Shown here in pieces: positions 28,141-48,215 of a DNA stretch of 64,000 nt. Origin of the DNA: Orthonyx spaldingii (taxonomy: Eukaryota; Chordata; Aves; Passeriformes; Orthonychidae); contig VZTJ01001774.1 of NCBI GenBank assembly GCA_013397795.1, forward strand, positions 532,375 to 596,374, written 5' to 3'. The notes beneath the pieces were generated by a model. The model had not been told where the DNA came from. It did not search any database and saw nothing but the letters and a program-made list of their open reading frames with translations. Positions within the stretch are counted from its first letter, which is position 1, and every line of letters begins with the position of its first letter. Both the position numbers and the translations under genes were made by a program.

Positions 28141-31100
28141 ATAAAGTAATGATGCTCAATGTTTTGAATAAATCCAGACAGGACAGTTAATAAAACAGAA
28201 AAAATCCTCACTTACCTCAAATAAGCTGCTATTTCATACTCTGTAAACTTTCCCTCCCTGCTAACTAAACAAAAGTTCTGCAATCTTGGTGCTAGAATAG
28301 CTCTCAAATACATACTGCAGAATACCAAAAAAGAGAAAGCCTATGTTGTCCTTACTAGCAGGCATCTCTCCAGGGATGATTGGTCATTACCCTGGCAACC
28401 CTCACAAATGGCAAATGACGTAAAGAGAGTGGGAAAAAAAGCCACTGAGAGCAGAAAGCACTATATGCATTATAGATAGTTCTGGGAATCCATGCTCACA
28501 TATGCATTAAATGGCTTCAGAGGAGCACAGGGACCTTCCATTTTGCAGAGCTGCCTGCTGAGGTGAATAAGAAACTTTATAATTTTTTTCTTATTCAAAG
28601 CATTGGGAGCATCTCTAAGTTTTTAATTGAAGCAAATTGGGGCTTGATTATTTTAATAATTCAGACACTGGGTTTATTCTCATTTTTTTTTCAATTCTGT
28701 TAAAATTACCCATTAAAACAGCTCACAGTCATATTCAGACAAGAGTGGATGTATTTTTCATTATTCCTTTTCACCTTATCTATTGCTACATAAAGTTACC
28801 TATTATTATATTTATTCACATTATGTCTCATACCTTCATTTTTCCCTAACAATTCAGTTGTACAAATTGTACAAGAGTTCTCATGTTTATGGTATTAAAC
28901 AATTAGCAGTTGTATTTAGTGCTATTGATAATTATGCCTAAAGAAGATGTGGCTCTAGCCAAACACCAGGGGACTAAATAAAAAGCATTTTGCTATTTTT
29001 GCACAGAACGATCACAGTGAATTTGACCACATCATGATCTGTCACAGAGTGAGATGAATTTGGGTGTGGTTAATTGTCACACGATTAGATTGAACAAAGC
29101 ACAAGTAAGATAAAAGGAAATCTGCTTTGAGATTCTTTAGCATCTGCACCACTCTACAATTCAGTAAAACGGAAGGAATTCTGGGTGCAAAACCCAAGAA
29201 AAGCATCTTCTACCCCTGCTTGCTTATGTTACCAATTACAATCCAGGATCAGGCATCCTTTTCCTCGCTCTTCTTTAGACCTCAGGATTTCTGAATTCCT
29301 AAATGTGCAAAAAACAACTTTCAAAGAGCATACTGGAGGAGAGCATTAGCACTCAGATGATTTTATCACCTAAAGGAAAGGGCACAATTCTCTGAAATAA
29401 GAACTGAAGAAGTAAGTGAGGTGAGGTGGCTGCTCTAACCACTTAGCTATTATGTAAAAGTTGGATGGAAATGGCTCTTCCATGACAACTGAGTTTCCTG
29501 TTGAACTAATGAAAACATGTTAGATGTATTTGAACTCTGCCCCTCTCCAAATCTGAATTGAAATGGAAGTGACCAGCAGCTTCCACTAGGATATTTCTGT
29601 CCCTGGATGCCTAGATTCAAATAGTTACAGCTTTATTGAGTAAAAGTTAGCACTCATTGAAATTCAGATTTTTATTATTTTCCAAATCTACTACTCTGCT
29701 GCAATCAGGAGGAAGGTGTTACACTTGTACCAAGACAATTTTCCAAAAAGCCTGAATGAGCCATTGGAAGTGACTGAGTTTTATGACCAAAGAAGTAATG
29801 AACAGAAAGGATATTCCATAATGCTCCATTAGGTGTACTTTATTTATTTGCTGAAGACAATTCATTTTTAATTATTTAAACTCTGGCAACATCATACTAG
29901 CAAATGTTCTACTGGGTTATAATTGACAAATATCTTGGTCTGAGCAAAGTGAAATCTCAGTATAACATTACCTCTGATATTACATCTTTTTCCTGACAGG
30001 AGGACAAGCTCTACTTTGCGTTTAGAAACCACAGAAGGCAAAGTTTAGCAATTTGTGTATGGCCAATGCAAGCTCTATGTTCCCATAGATCTTCTCTCTA
30101 GTGGTCCAAATCTAAGTTTCTCATTATTTTTACAATTACTCTTTGCAGAAATTTAGATGGAACTACAAACTTTCCACCAACCTTCCACTCATTAACAAAA
30201 TTAAACAAAATCTTTACCATTGGTGTTCCCAAAGTTGCTTTTTAAAGAACAAATGTGATCTGTCATGGAAGTATTTTGTGTGAAATGTTAGTAGATGCAA
30301 GACCTCAAAGTACTGAAATATACAAAAACTTTTGTGTGTCCTTGCAACACAGATTGCACAGAGATTTCTGTGTTTTGTGGTCTTAACAAAACCTTCATAT
30401 TTTTATATCATATCCAGGCCTGTCAACTTGCCTTTGTCTGAGTGTGTGAGATTGACTCGTGTGAATGCTCTGGGCAGCACAACAGGGACAAGTCCTGTCA
30501 GTGAGAGGGGAGATGGGGAAGACACTGGTGAAGAGCTGCAGTTTTTAATGGAGAAAATAAGTTTTTAATGGAGTCTTAGGAAGAGGCACAAAGGAAAATA
30601 GGGTTGCCAATCCTTAAAGGATCCTTTCTATACACTGGTATAATTTGCCAACACATTAGCAAATTAAATTAAAAATTCATCAGTATGTTAAAAAACACTG
30701 GAGACAGGAATCACTCAATAAGTAAATTATTACTGATTTTAAGTGATTCATCCCAGAAAAGGATCAGCTCACTCAAGTGAGTGGGAATTAAAAGTCCTCA
30801 GCATTTTTCTGGCTCAACCATTTAAATGCTTGTGAAATGCATCCTGTTGTAGAATCCATTCACTTAAACATGCCTGTAGTGATCTGGTGTAAAGGACAAT
30901 CACATCTTCTCCATACTTCCAAATTCTGTTTTTTCTCTTAGACGTGTCTGTTTCAATTTGGTTTTTAGCTGGAAAAAAAAAATGAGCCCAGGTTTTAGCA
31001 GGCCCAATGCCCTTTATGCCACAGAGTTACAGGAAAAATCCCAAACCTATCAGAACATATTATCTCTCCAAAGGCCCTTTCACTGTCACGTCATGTAAAC

Positions 31101-32685
31101 ATCAAAGGGATGAATGATGATTTTTGTTTCCCAGGCTATGGATATGATTCTGAACAATACCCTGTTGAGTAAGGACAATATATTCTTTTTCCTTCTCTGT
31201 CCTTCCAGAGGACAGACGTGTGCCTCGCCAGATGATGCCAAACCCATTATTAGTGTCCTTGCACTTCTCCATTAGCAATATTGCAGCAAGACCAGCTGAT
31301 GTCAAGGGTGTTCATGCTGAAAGATAACAACTTTCCTTAGGAGGAGAAATTACAGCCTTTTAGCATTCTCTGGCTTTCCCACAATTCAGCTTTATCTGGG
31401 GACACTATGACAGTGAAATTCAGTGAGATAAACTAAGGAATAGAAAGTACTAACATTCAGAAAATGCAAACATCTGAACAGAAACACACTGCTGTAAAGC
31501 AGTATCCTTTACCACCCCATGTTAATCAAACCCATAGACACAGTCTGCATTTTAACCCAGGTGCATCCAAACCCAGGAATTCGTTCTCTCACTCCATATT
31601 TTTCCCAGTTACTGCATTTGCCATCCAGCACCTCAGCAACTCAGACCCACCTCTGCTGACCCTATAAACCTGTGCTAAAATGCTCCAGTGGGTGACAAAC
31701 GCTGTGAAGGGGACCCCTGGGGCAGGACCACTGCAGCAGCTCTGGACAGAGAGGACAATGTCCAGTCCAATCATTCCAACACACTACAGGGGGCAAGGTC
31801 AATGTGCAGGTGACACGTGCAGTCTCTGCTGACTGCTCTCAGGGTGCTGGTTCAGACTGACCATCAGCTGCCCAGCCACCCAAACCACAGTCCTGGCAGG
31901 TGCTGCAGCCTCAGGATCCTCACAGCTTGGACTACAACTCATAGAAAGCAGCAGGTCTGAGGTACCCGGGGCTGGCTCTCCCTGTGCTGGCACTGGTGAG
32001 CACCAAAGCATTTCTACACACAGAGAGAAACCGTGTCTGCAGCTTTGATTGAGGCAGATCTAAACAAGCCAGTGAAAATAAGCAGCTTCTGGGAAATACA
32101 GCTTAAAAGGCCTGGTTTCCTCCAGTTGTGTTTCATGTTTAGATTCTTCTGTGTGTCTCAGAAAAGCAAAAATTTCTGATCAAAGCTTTTACTAGGATAA
32201 AGATACTAATGGAGTCTGTGTTCTACATGGATTATCTGTTGCCAGCTAATATAATACAGTTTATGCTGCAACTTTATCATCTGTGGAAGCAATGAAAAAG
32301 GTAGCATGAGCCCAGCTTCCTAAAAAACACGGTTTAAAAATACCTGAGACTTGCTTACATTTGTTCTCCACAAGCATCCCACAGTGCTAGACAGTTTTCT
32401 ATCTCTATTTTTCTTGATTGCTCAAGGAAATCAAGTACAGGTCAAGTAATTAATAAATACAAACCACCTAGGCTGTCATGGAGTGGTGCTCTTATATGCT
32501 GCTTATGCCCTGTGAGAAAGAACATCCCTAACCACCCTGTTAGCCAGGATTGTCTATGCCACACCTAATTCTCATATATAGAAGTAAATAACAAAACTAC
32601 CCACACATGTAAGGTGACATGTCAGGATTTAAGGAAAATCCATCATCAGCAGATCTGATCAGGTTCTCCACTGTACCACATCTTT
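28141..32685. other. intergenic, no gene recognised
   Basis: AT-rich, with no repeats or exons that I can recognise. The open frames are under 80 codons. Confidence 0.55.
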
Positions 32686-32719
32686 TCCTGATGTGGAAGA
32701 CATCCTGATGTGGAAGACA
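32686..32719. repeat. perfect 17-bp tandem duplication
   Basis: TCCTGATGTGGAAGACA occurs twice in direct succession (32686-32702 and 32703-32719). Confidence 0.95.
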
Positions 32720-32999
32720 CTTGGAAATACTCATTCCTCTCCATTTCCTTTTCAAGGAAGATGTCTTGGGCCTGATGCACACAATTTTGCTGTACTGGAA
32801 TAAAAGACACTGTGCCAGTGTGGTGAGAGAGAAGGATCAGTCTCCAAGATAACCACATAAGCAGAAGAAAAAGGGATTACAAATGTGCACGTGATATAAA
32901 AGTCAGAATTCTTACACTAGTTAATGCCATGAACTTATCTGTTTTAAAAAAATCAAATAACCATCAAATTATAAACATCAAATAATGCAAAGGTCTTAT

Positions 33000-33647
33000 A
33001 TATACTGCGGGGGTGCTGCGCAGTTCGGTTTCGGACGGTCGGGATGGATGGAGACGAGAGATCTCTGGAGTCAGGTCTTAGCGCATGAAGTTTATTGTAG
33101 AAGAGCGTGGGTGAAAGGGCCCTGCTAAGAGCTGCTGGGCGCAGCTCGAAGCAGGTCAGAGAAGTAAGAAAAGAGTAGAGAGGATACAAAAAGTGACAAA
33201 GAGAGGCAAAAAGCGTGACGAAAAGTGCCCGTGGTTCCTGTTTACAATCCAATAAATCATCTTCTGTGTTGAATATTCTAATTCTCATTAACCAATGTGG
33301 TATAAGCTACAAATCTTATAGCATTTACATACAGCCTATAAGAATCATTGCCTTATCATATGATGTTATATTTTAAACTCTAAAATCTGCTTTCTGCACC
33401 CTCTGATAAGTTGGGCGGGTCTGCTCTGACCCTTGGACCTGTCTGCAAGCAGAAGGCGTTGTTTCATCAATGAGTGGTTTAATTCAATCAGCCATGCCAT
33501 TGTTTTCCAGTTGTTCAGTAACTGGGGTTTGGGAACTCAAAGCTTGTTCTCATTTCAATCTCGCCTATAGTTTCTATATTCTCAGCATCTTTTGCTAGGC
33601 AATCATATTGATAAGGTTTTCCTATTTCATCTTCCCCAACAATATAC
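33000..33647 (-). mobile_element. solo LTR of a class II (ERVK-type) endogenous retrovirus
   Basis: A 636-bp element at 33006-33641, oriented on the - strand. On that strand it begins TGTTGGGGAAG and ends CACCCCCGCA, the expected TG...CA termini. It is flanked by a perfect 6-bp target-site duplication ATATAC (33000-33005 and 33642-33647). A polyadenylation signal AATAAA is on the - strand at 33091-33096, about 85 bp before the 3' end, so U3, R and U5 are all represented. Six-base duplications are typical of ERVK-like elements (ERVL usually 5, ERV1 usually 4). No gag, pol or env sequence is adjacent, so the internal part was probably lost by LTR-LTR recombination. The 111-codon frame crossing it is not a gene. 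Confidence 0.9.
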
Positions 33648-36600
33648 CACCCCAATACTTTTAAAAATGGAGCATATTAATACAGATGTGTGCTGATGCT
33701 GTAATTCAGCAGCTGACACTTTTGAACAGCTGTAGCATGACTGCCCTACAATACAGATCTTTTGTGAATAAATATTCAGATAAAGCACTGCAATCCAAAG
33801 CTTTCCTCTATAAATTGGTAATTCCTCAATAGAAACAAATCCTTTTCTCATCAGACTTCTTGCCACAGTGCAATTGCACTGCTCTGCATGCTCATTTTGG
33901 ATGACAAAGTACCTACTTGTCACAGTAATGACCTGAATGAATTCAAGAAAGAAGCAACAATCTCTTTGCAAAAATGCCCGTCCAGCAAATACACTGTTGT
34001 TTCTCCTCACTACTGTTTAATAATTAAGTTTACAACAATATATTTATGTTTTGGTGATATAGTAATAGATAAATCTAAAAACCCCAAGCCAATACTTCGG
34101 TTTTTGAAGCCCAGCAGAAATAAGGCTGGGCTCACTTGTATTCCACACCCTGCAGCACTATGTGGACTGCCAGTGTCTCTGCCCCTGCTTTGCCTGTGCC
34201 CTCTCCTGGTGGCAGAGTAAACGTCACACAGGACAGATGTGGTTACACCAAAACCTCCTCTGCCCAACAAACACTTCCTGATGCCAAAACAGCTTTCTGC
34301 AGTAAACCAGACCAGGATTCCAAGCCTGACAGTGTTCCAAAAAGGTGACACAAAAGGTGTCACTAGGCCTGTAAGATCAGAGGTGAGCACACCCCTAAAA
34401 CTCTGCTCCCCACACGCCTCATGTCACCCACAGAGCCACAGTGCAGGGACAGGGCCTCAGGCTCTTCTCTGTCAGAGCAGGAGGCTCCCTTTTGGATTCC
34501 TCACCTCTGCATAGAGCCCTGGTTCTGAGCTGCACAGTTTTTCAATGCTGCTGAGGCAACGCAGCACCTCCTGGAAAGCTGGGAACAGGGATCTGAACCT
34601 TGCCATGCTGGAGGCAGAGCATTGGCCAAGAAGCAGCTCGGTGCTCCGTGCTACCTGCTCAGCTCTTGTAACCAAATTCCCCACGTCACAGTGGGAAGCG
34701 CAGGGATCAATGGGCCTCACTAATGGCAAGGCTCAGCTGACACAAAGATCTCCTGTTTGCCAGGCTAAGCTGGTTCCCAGCTGTAAGAAGCTTTGTTTCT
34801 GCAGATGAGAGGTACTGAGCCAGGTCAGGGTTGGCCCAGCTGCCAAGCAAATAAGCCCTGCAAGAATCCAAATCGAATACAGACCAAGCACTAAGCCTGA
34901 AACAGTGAGTTCTGCCAGATCTGAGACATATGTGCACAAGAGACTTGTTTGAGAAGGGCAGTACAGGCACACTTCAGTTCTGGCCAGGGCCAGCTCAGCC
35001 CAGAAGACCAATTACCTCAGAACCAGTTCCAGGCAAGTATTGCTGTACATTGCTGATCAAATCTGGCTCTGCGATTCCTTACTCTGCCTGATCTAAACAA
35101 TGAAAGGGTCTGGAGGCCTCTAATTTGGTTTCACAGGAACCACTCACAGTACAGAACTATAAAGTAGTTCTATTATTACATGATTTTCCTCCCCAGTCTC
35201 CATCATATTCTAGTCACTATTATTCCAGCCAGTCAGATGGAATCTCAGCATGCTCTCTGAAATCTAGTCAGGCCATCCATTGGTCATGGAAAGTTGACAG
35301 TGTATTCATGGCAAGCACTGTTACCTCTTCCTTCAGTCATGTTCTACCATAACAGTGAGTCATGGGCCCTTTGCAAAAGGACTAGTTAAACACACCAGCT
35401 CCAAAAGAAGATTCTGGAACAGATAACCTCAGGACTGCCTTGCTGGAGTCACAGAGAGATTTCAGACACATCTCCTTTCCTCAGAGTTTTCAATTGCTAA
35501 GCCCAAACAGACTCGACAGTAGTTTAAAGTGTCTGCCTTTAGTACATTTTATATGAAACACAATTCAGTGCTTGGACTTCAGTCTGAGGTAAGAACCTAA
35601 AAGTCATTGTGCCAATGTTGAGACCCCTTAGTGAGGCTTAGCATTTAATTTCTGTTCTTGCTCAGTTTCTGCAGAAGGAGAACGACAGCACATTTATACT
35701 CAGCATCTCTGTGAGGAAGGGAAGGATTTAAATTGACAAAGCACCCAAGTACTTTAGCAAAGAAAGTGGAAAGCTGAGAGGTCACACAAAGTTTTTGAGT
35801 GAATGAGGATTAACGATTATTTTGCTTTTTCACCTACACATCTTTCTTAGTTCACATAAACATTTAAGACCTCATTTGAACATAGGAAAAAATAAAACCT
35901 TTAACATGCATTTTGCAATCAAGAGCCAAGGAGGAACCCAGACATGATGAATAAGGCATTGTCACAGCCAGTCTGCTGGCACTGCAGTCTGGGAGACTGG
36001 CTGGCAGTTGTATAGCACAGCTCAAAAGCAACAGGCCATCACCCCATAGGAAAGTGCAGCTTGTTGAGAAACAAAAAATCATTCTGTTCAGTTTTGGCTT
36101 GACACATACATTGCTTTCTACATTTATGTTACCAAAAAGATGAAGGCACTTGCTTGAAACAAAGAAGTTTTAAAAATCTCAAAGCAATAATTAGGAAACT
36201 TCTATTTCTCCAGATTATCACTGATGAAATTAATTTTTGCTTATGAGTAAGCATCATCATTTGATGTCTTGGTTCATGTCTCACTTTTAAATGATTCTTC
36301 TCTTTATTCCTGTGGACAATTTATGCCAGTGTCTGGCTCTAGAGTTACTATATACAATGTCACATACAGTAAATCAGGATGTGATATTCCCATGAAAAGC
36401 ACATGGTTTGTGTTACACCTGCATCCACAACTCCTGCCAAGATATTCCGGCCATTTGTACCAATATGGGAACCTAGATAAAATACATTCATTGTTTCCAT
36501 CTACTTTGATTTTGTAATCCTTGCTTCTGATGAAACTAAGCTAAAATTATTAAAAAACCTCAAACTATTTGGGTTCATAATGGAAAGTGGTAGCAAAATT

Positions 36601-38577
36601 ATAGACTTCACCTGCTTTTATGCAAACATAGGATGATTTGCAGGAGTTCACTGTAATAATCTGAAATTTGCAACTCTCTAAGTCAGACTGGACTCTGCTG
36701 AAAATGGATGCCTCGAGTTTATTTCTCTTGTGCATTGAGCAGTGTAGGGTCATCCACCAGCTGCAAAGCAAAGTCACTGCAAAACCTTGTCAAACTACAG
36801 CAATGACCCTCTGCACACTTTCCACTGATGTAAATGCCTGGAACAGTACAGGGAAGACAAAAGCAGGACCTAGAGAATTGTCAGTCTGTATTTCCTTCCC
36901 CTCATACTCCAGGCTTCTTGTGAATTGCATGGATTTGGCTTTGTTTCCTTATGGTTATCAAATCCTGAGGCTTCCAGATACCAACACGATTTCCAGGGTA
37001 TGTTCTCTGGTTGAAGAAATATTGAAGAAAACTAAAGCAGCAGAATGCTGTGTTGGTTTCTGGCTTGCAGATCAGTCAAAAGCAGCTGTTGTGCAGAGAG
37101 CAGGATCTGGCTTAAAGTGTCACTTATCACGCAAATACAACGAATCATCACTGCAAAATAAAGTACAAAAAGGAGCTAAATGAAGAACCTCTGGCATGGT
37201 AATTCCAAATTTTCCGAACCACTTTTCCCATCTGCAATTAATTCCTCCTCCTCAAAGAACTCTACCTTGAGTATTAGTGCCACATACTGGAAATCATGAT
37301 AACATACTGACTTGAAAATATTTCATAAGACAAAATGAAGGAGCACTGACTTTATGATGTATAGTTAATGAAACAGCAGGATTTATCTTTCTAATGCTAG
37401 CATCTCTGTGTTGTAGTTGTATTGTACTCTAACTTACAAAAAGGATTTCTTAATTGCATGATAAAATTATGAAGTTTGCTCCTTAAAGAAACACAAACTA
37501 TGTGTCAAATTAAGTTCCTTGTCCTCGAGAGTTGGTAAATCAGATCACCTTCTTGTACTGCCAAAATTGTGCTTAAAAAACCCCACTCAAGTGGTTGTCC
37601 CTCGGAACTGTTGGATTTTACTACTTTTCCTATGTTTTGATACCCTTCCCCTTAAATGAGGATTGCTGTTCACCAGCCCAACACACATTTAGGCTGCTTT
37701 TCCCCTTCACCAGCAGGAAGTTTGCTGATATTTGTAGTAATTCATTCAGTTCTCAACAGCTTTACAACGCTTATTTATTCAGCTTCCAGAATAAAACTAC
37801 TGGGTACACCAAATGCCAGTTTTATATGGTCTTACCTCCCTGATTAAATTCAGCATAAGTAGGGAGGTGTAACTGAAACTCAAGTCACAACTTAGAAAAA
37901 AACCTCAAAGCTTTGTAGGAAGTTCTGAACTCCCTATCAAAATAAGACAAAGCGAGCTCACACCACTAATTTTTGTCTTATGATGAAAACACAAGAAACA
38001 CTTCTTTTTATTATTTATAGTACAATAATTAGGTGCTATAAAGATTGCTCATTATGCTACCCAAGACTTTATGATCAAATGTAAAGGTAATAAATAAAAT
38101 ACTCTATTAAGCAGACTAAATCTAATCACTTGAAGTTTCCTATCCCTTCCAAAAAGCCCCACCTCATATAAAAATTTAAAAGGTGCACACCAGGAACACT
38201 TGCCCTTTAAGATAAATTCCTTATGCTCCAGTTGAAATTTTAGTCTTCTCTAATGATAACTGCTGGTTATGCCTGAGGTCTTTCTCTTGTTTTCTTTAAT
38301 TCCCACAGCTTTATAGTTTCCCATCTCTGGCTGTTCTGGCTGAACACCAGGTTTGGCTGAGCAGTCCAACACCAAACAAGGTGATGTGAAATCCTAATTA
38401 CGAGTTCAGCTATAAAACTGGCAGCTGAACTGCCCAGCTCTGCAGACACACCAGCCTCAGGGACCAAGGGCTCTGCCCCAAGCAAGAAAGGAACAAGACC
38501 AGGCGGGGACATCAAGATAGGTTTCAAAAGCTTTTTATTCTCTGTGGAAGAGCCCAACAGAGCAATGACAGCAGCAG
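33648..38577. other. intergenic, no gene recognised
   Basis: No exon recognised. The longest open frame, 171 codons at 36668-37183, starts mid-sequence and has no recognisable domain. The part from 34,130 to 35,020 has several overlapping frames on both strands, which points to locally low stop density and not to a gene. Confidence 0.5.
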
Positions 38578-38730
38578 GGGAATCACAGAATCAGTTAGGC
38601 TGGAGAAGATCTCTGAGATCATCAAGTCCAACCTGTGCCTGGCATAGTTTGAGACCAAATCCTCTTGTCCTGTCGCTGGTTGTCCGAGAGAAGAGCCTCA
38701 TCCCATCTGGTTACAGCCTCGGGTCAGGTG
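38578..38730 (-). mobile_element. CR1 LINE fragment, antisense
   Basis: Starts with the inverted CR1 3' end (AATCACAGAATCAGTTAGGC), continues with GAGATCATCAAGTCCAACCT and CAAATCCTCTTGTCCTGTCG, then AGAGAAGAGCCTCATCCC. Its 3' end is on the left. It fades at about 38730. Confidence 0.85.
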
Positions 38731-38904
38731 GGACTTGGGGAGGGCCCAGCTGCAGCAGCTCCTTGGCAGAGTCCCGATGCTCTCGAGTCATCCCACTCCT
38801 CACACGGCAGCAAGTTCACCCCGTGAGCCCTCAGGATTCACAAGCCAGCTCTCCCCACCCCAGCAAACCCAGCAGCCTTCCCCGTGTCCGCTTCTGGGCT
38901 CCTC

Positions 38905-39345
38905 AACACAAGAAGGACGTGGAGCTCCCGGTCCAGCAGAGAGCAATGAGGATGATTAATGGAGTCGAGCATTTCGTGAGGAAAGGCTGAGGGAGCAGAG
39001 CCTGTCCAGCTTCGGGAAGAGGTGACCTCAATAATGTGTATAAATGTCTGCAGGGAGGTGTCAGAGGATGGATTAGGCCATTCTAAGTGGTGCTGAGCAA
39101 TAGAACAAGAGACAATGGGCAAAAACTGATGCACAGGAGGTTCCACCTGAACATGAGAAAGAACTTTTCTGTGCAGTGATCGCGCACTGGAACAGACTGC
39201 CCAGAGAAGGTGTGCAGAGACCCCAGAACCGTCTCGACGCAATCCTTGCCACGTGCTCTGAGACGACCCTGCTAGAGCTGGGAAGCGCGACCAGAAGATC
39301 CGCTGTGCTCCGTTCCCACCCGAACCCATTCTGCGATTCCCCTCC
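38905..39345 (+). mobile_element. CR1 LINE fragment, sense, abutting the ACTL6A CpG island
   Basis: A sense CR1 stretch: AAGAAGGACGTGGAGCTCCC at about 38910, AGGAAAGGCTGAGGGAGCAG at about 38980, CACAGGAGGTTCCACCTGAA at about 39131, and CTGGAACAGACTGCCCAGAG at about 39187. It ends in ATTCTGCGATTCC at about 39330-39342. Its 3' end lies about 70 bp from the assembly gap that should contain ACTL6A exon 1, and it has retained or gained CpGs near that end. It faces the antisense copy at 38578-38730. Confidence 0.85.
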
Positions 39346-40010
39346 GGGTCCCCACCTCACCTGCCCGCTCCCCTCAGCCCGTCCCGCCCCTCCCGCCGCC
39401 GCTCCCCCCACACNNNNNNNNNNNNNNNNNNNNNNNNNNNNNNNNNNNNNNNNNNNNNNNNNNNNNNNNNNNNNNNNNNNNNNNNNNNNNNNNNNNNNNN
39501 NNNNNNNNNNNNNNNNNNNNNNNNNNNNNNNNNNNNNNNNNNNNNNNNNNNNNNNNNNNNNNNNNNNNNNNNNNNNNNNNNNNNNNNNNNNNNNNNNNNN
39601 NNNNNNNNNNNNNNNNNNNNNNNNNNNNNNNNNNNNNNNNNNNNNNNNNNNNNNNNNNNNNNNNNNNNNNNNNNNNNNNNNNNNNNNNNNNNNNNNNNNN
39701 NNNNNNNNNNNNNNNNNNNNNNNNNNNNNNNNNNNNNNNNNNNGGCGGCCGCGGGCCTTGTTTGTGTCTTTGGCGGCCCCGAGGTGCCTCCGCCGGGCAC
39801 CGGTCGCGCCGCGGCCTTGGGCAGGATCGGCAGTACCGGGGTCCGGAGAAGGTCCCCGCACCTTGGGAGCCTGGTGTGGTTCCCCGAGCCCCTCTGCACG
39901 CTCCCTGTGATCACTGTTCATTTCGGATAGGTTTTCTTTCGGATGTGCAGAGATCGGCGGGGATCGGGCCCGCAGGGGCGGGCGCTTCATGCGCTCGCCC
40001 CTTCCCTCAC
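39300..40010. promoter_or_regulatory. CpG island and presumed ACTL6A promoter
   Basis: GC-rich, CpG-dense sequence on both sides of a 330-bp N run (39414-39743): GTCCCGCCCCTCCCGCCGCC on the left, and GGCGGCCGCGGG with CCGCCGGGCACCGGTCGCGCC-type sequence on the right. It sits 5' of the first recognised ACTL6A exon. No TATA box is visible. The transcription start and exon 1 are probably within the gap. Confidence 0.7.
39414..39743. other. assembly gap, 330 N
   Basis: A run of 330 undetermined bases within a GC-rich island. The length may be nominal. Reading frames drawn through it have no meaning. Confidence 1.
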
Positions 40011-40209
40011 ACAGTCGCTGTTTTCAGTCCCACCTTCCTCATCCTCATCACCCCCGGGGGCTGTGGGCTCGCCCGGCTTCGTGTGACTGTTTAGTTAGAA
40101 CTTCTTGAAAGCTCTGTCTTGAGATCTGTGTAGCTGCAATTACGTTTTCTCTCTTCTGCTAAAATTCTCTTTCTTACGCCAAACGGAGGGATTGCAGTGC
40201 CCCCGTTAA

Positions 40210-47759
<7,550 letters not shown>

Positions 47760-48215
47760 ACCTCTTACTGTGAAAACTGCTGCCTGCTCGGTGCTCCTTC
47801 TGTTTTATAGCTTTAGCATACTCAGGAATGGGATGGACTCTTTTTTGTAGAAAGTTTATATTGGGTTTTTTGCATAATTCAAGTTCCATTTTAGCAAACT
47901 TTAGAAATTTTGAGAGACTTAATTGGTACTATAATAGAAAAAGGATGTTTATGTCCCTTGTAAAGCAATAATTCATGTAACAAGCATTTTATAATTTTGT
48001 ATAAATATCTATTTTCTCTAGTATCTTTTCCTGGGAACGGCTTTACAGGTTAGCTGATAGATAGAGGCATAATCTTGCAAATGCCTGTGCTTATTTATTA
48101 AATATTTCTTGTCTAATTTCTTGTCTACTTTCACATACTAGTCTTCCTTGCTGGTACTTTGGCCTTAAATTGCTCTTATTTTTCTCTTAAAAAATAAAAT
48201 TTGGACTTTTATATT
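47760..48215 (+). other. ACTL6A: ACTL6A 3' UTR with polyadenylation signal
   Basis: T-rich sequence follows the stop codon. An AATAAA hexamer at 48193-48198 is the first good polyadenylation signal, giving a 3' UTR of about 450 nt. Further AATAAA copies near 48850 and 48954 could serve longer isoforms. The 3' end faces MRPL47 tail-to-tail. Confidence 0.6.

Noticed and set aside
36668..37183. 171-codon open frame, the longest gap-free one in the left 39 kb outside the LINE remnant
   Set aside because: No recognisable domain, no signal or repeat pattern, no splice or promoter context, and its length is not remarkable among all the frames in 39 kb.
1..39300. GNB4, the expected left neighbour of ACTL6A
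   Set aside because: I looked for its conserved N-terminal coding exon on the - strand and did not find it; it probably lies beyond the window.
39073..39990. Long frames spanning the first N run (up to 305 codons)
   Set aside because: Their length comes from N being read as an open codon, and the flanks are CR1 and CpG-island sequence.
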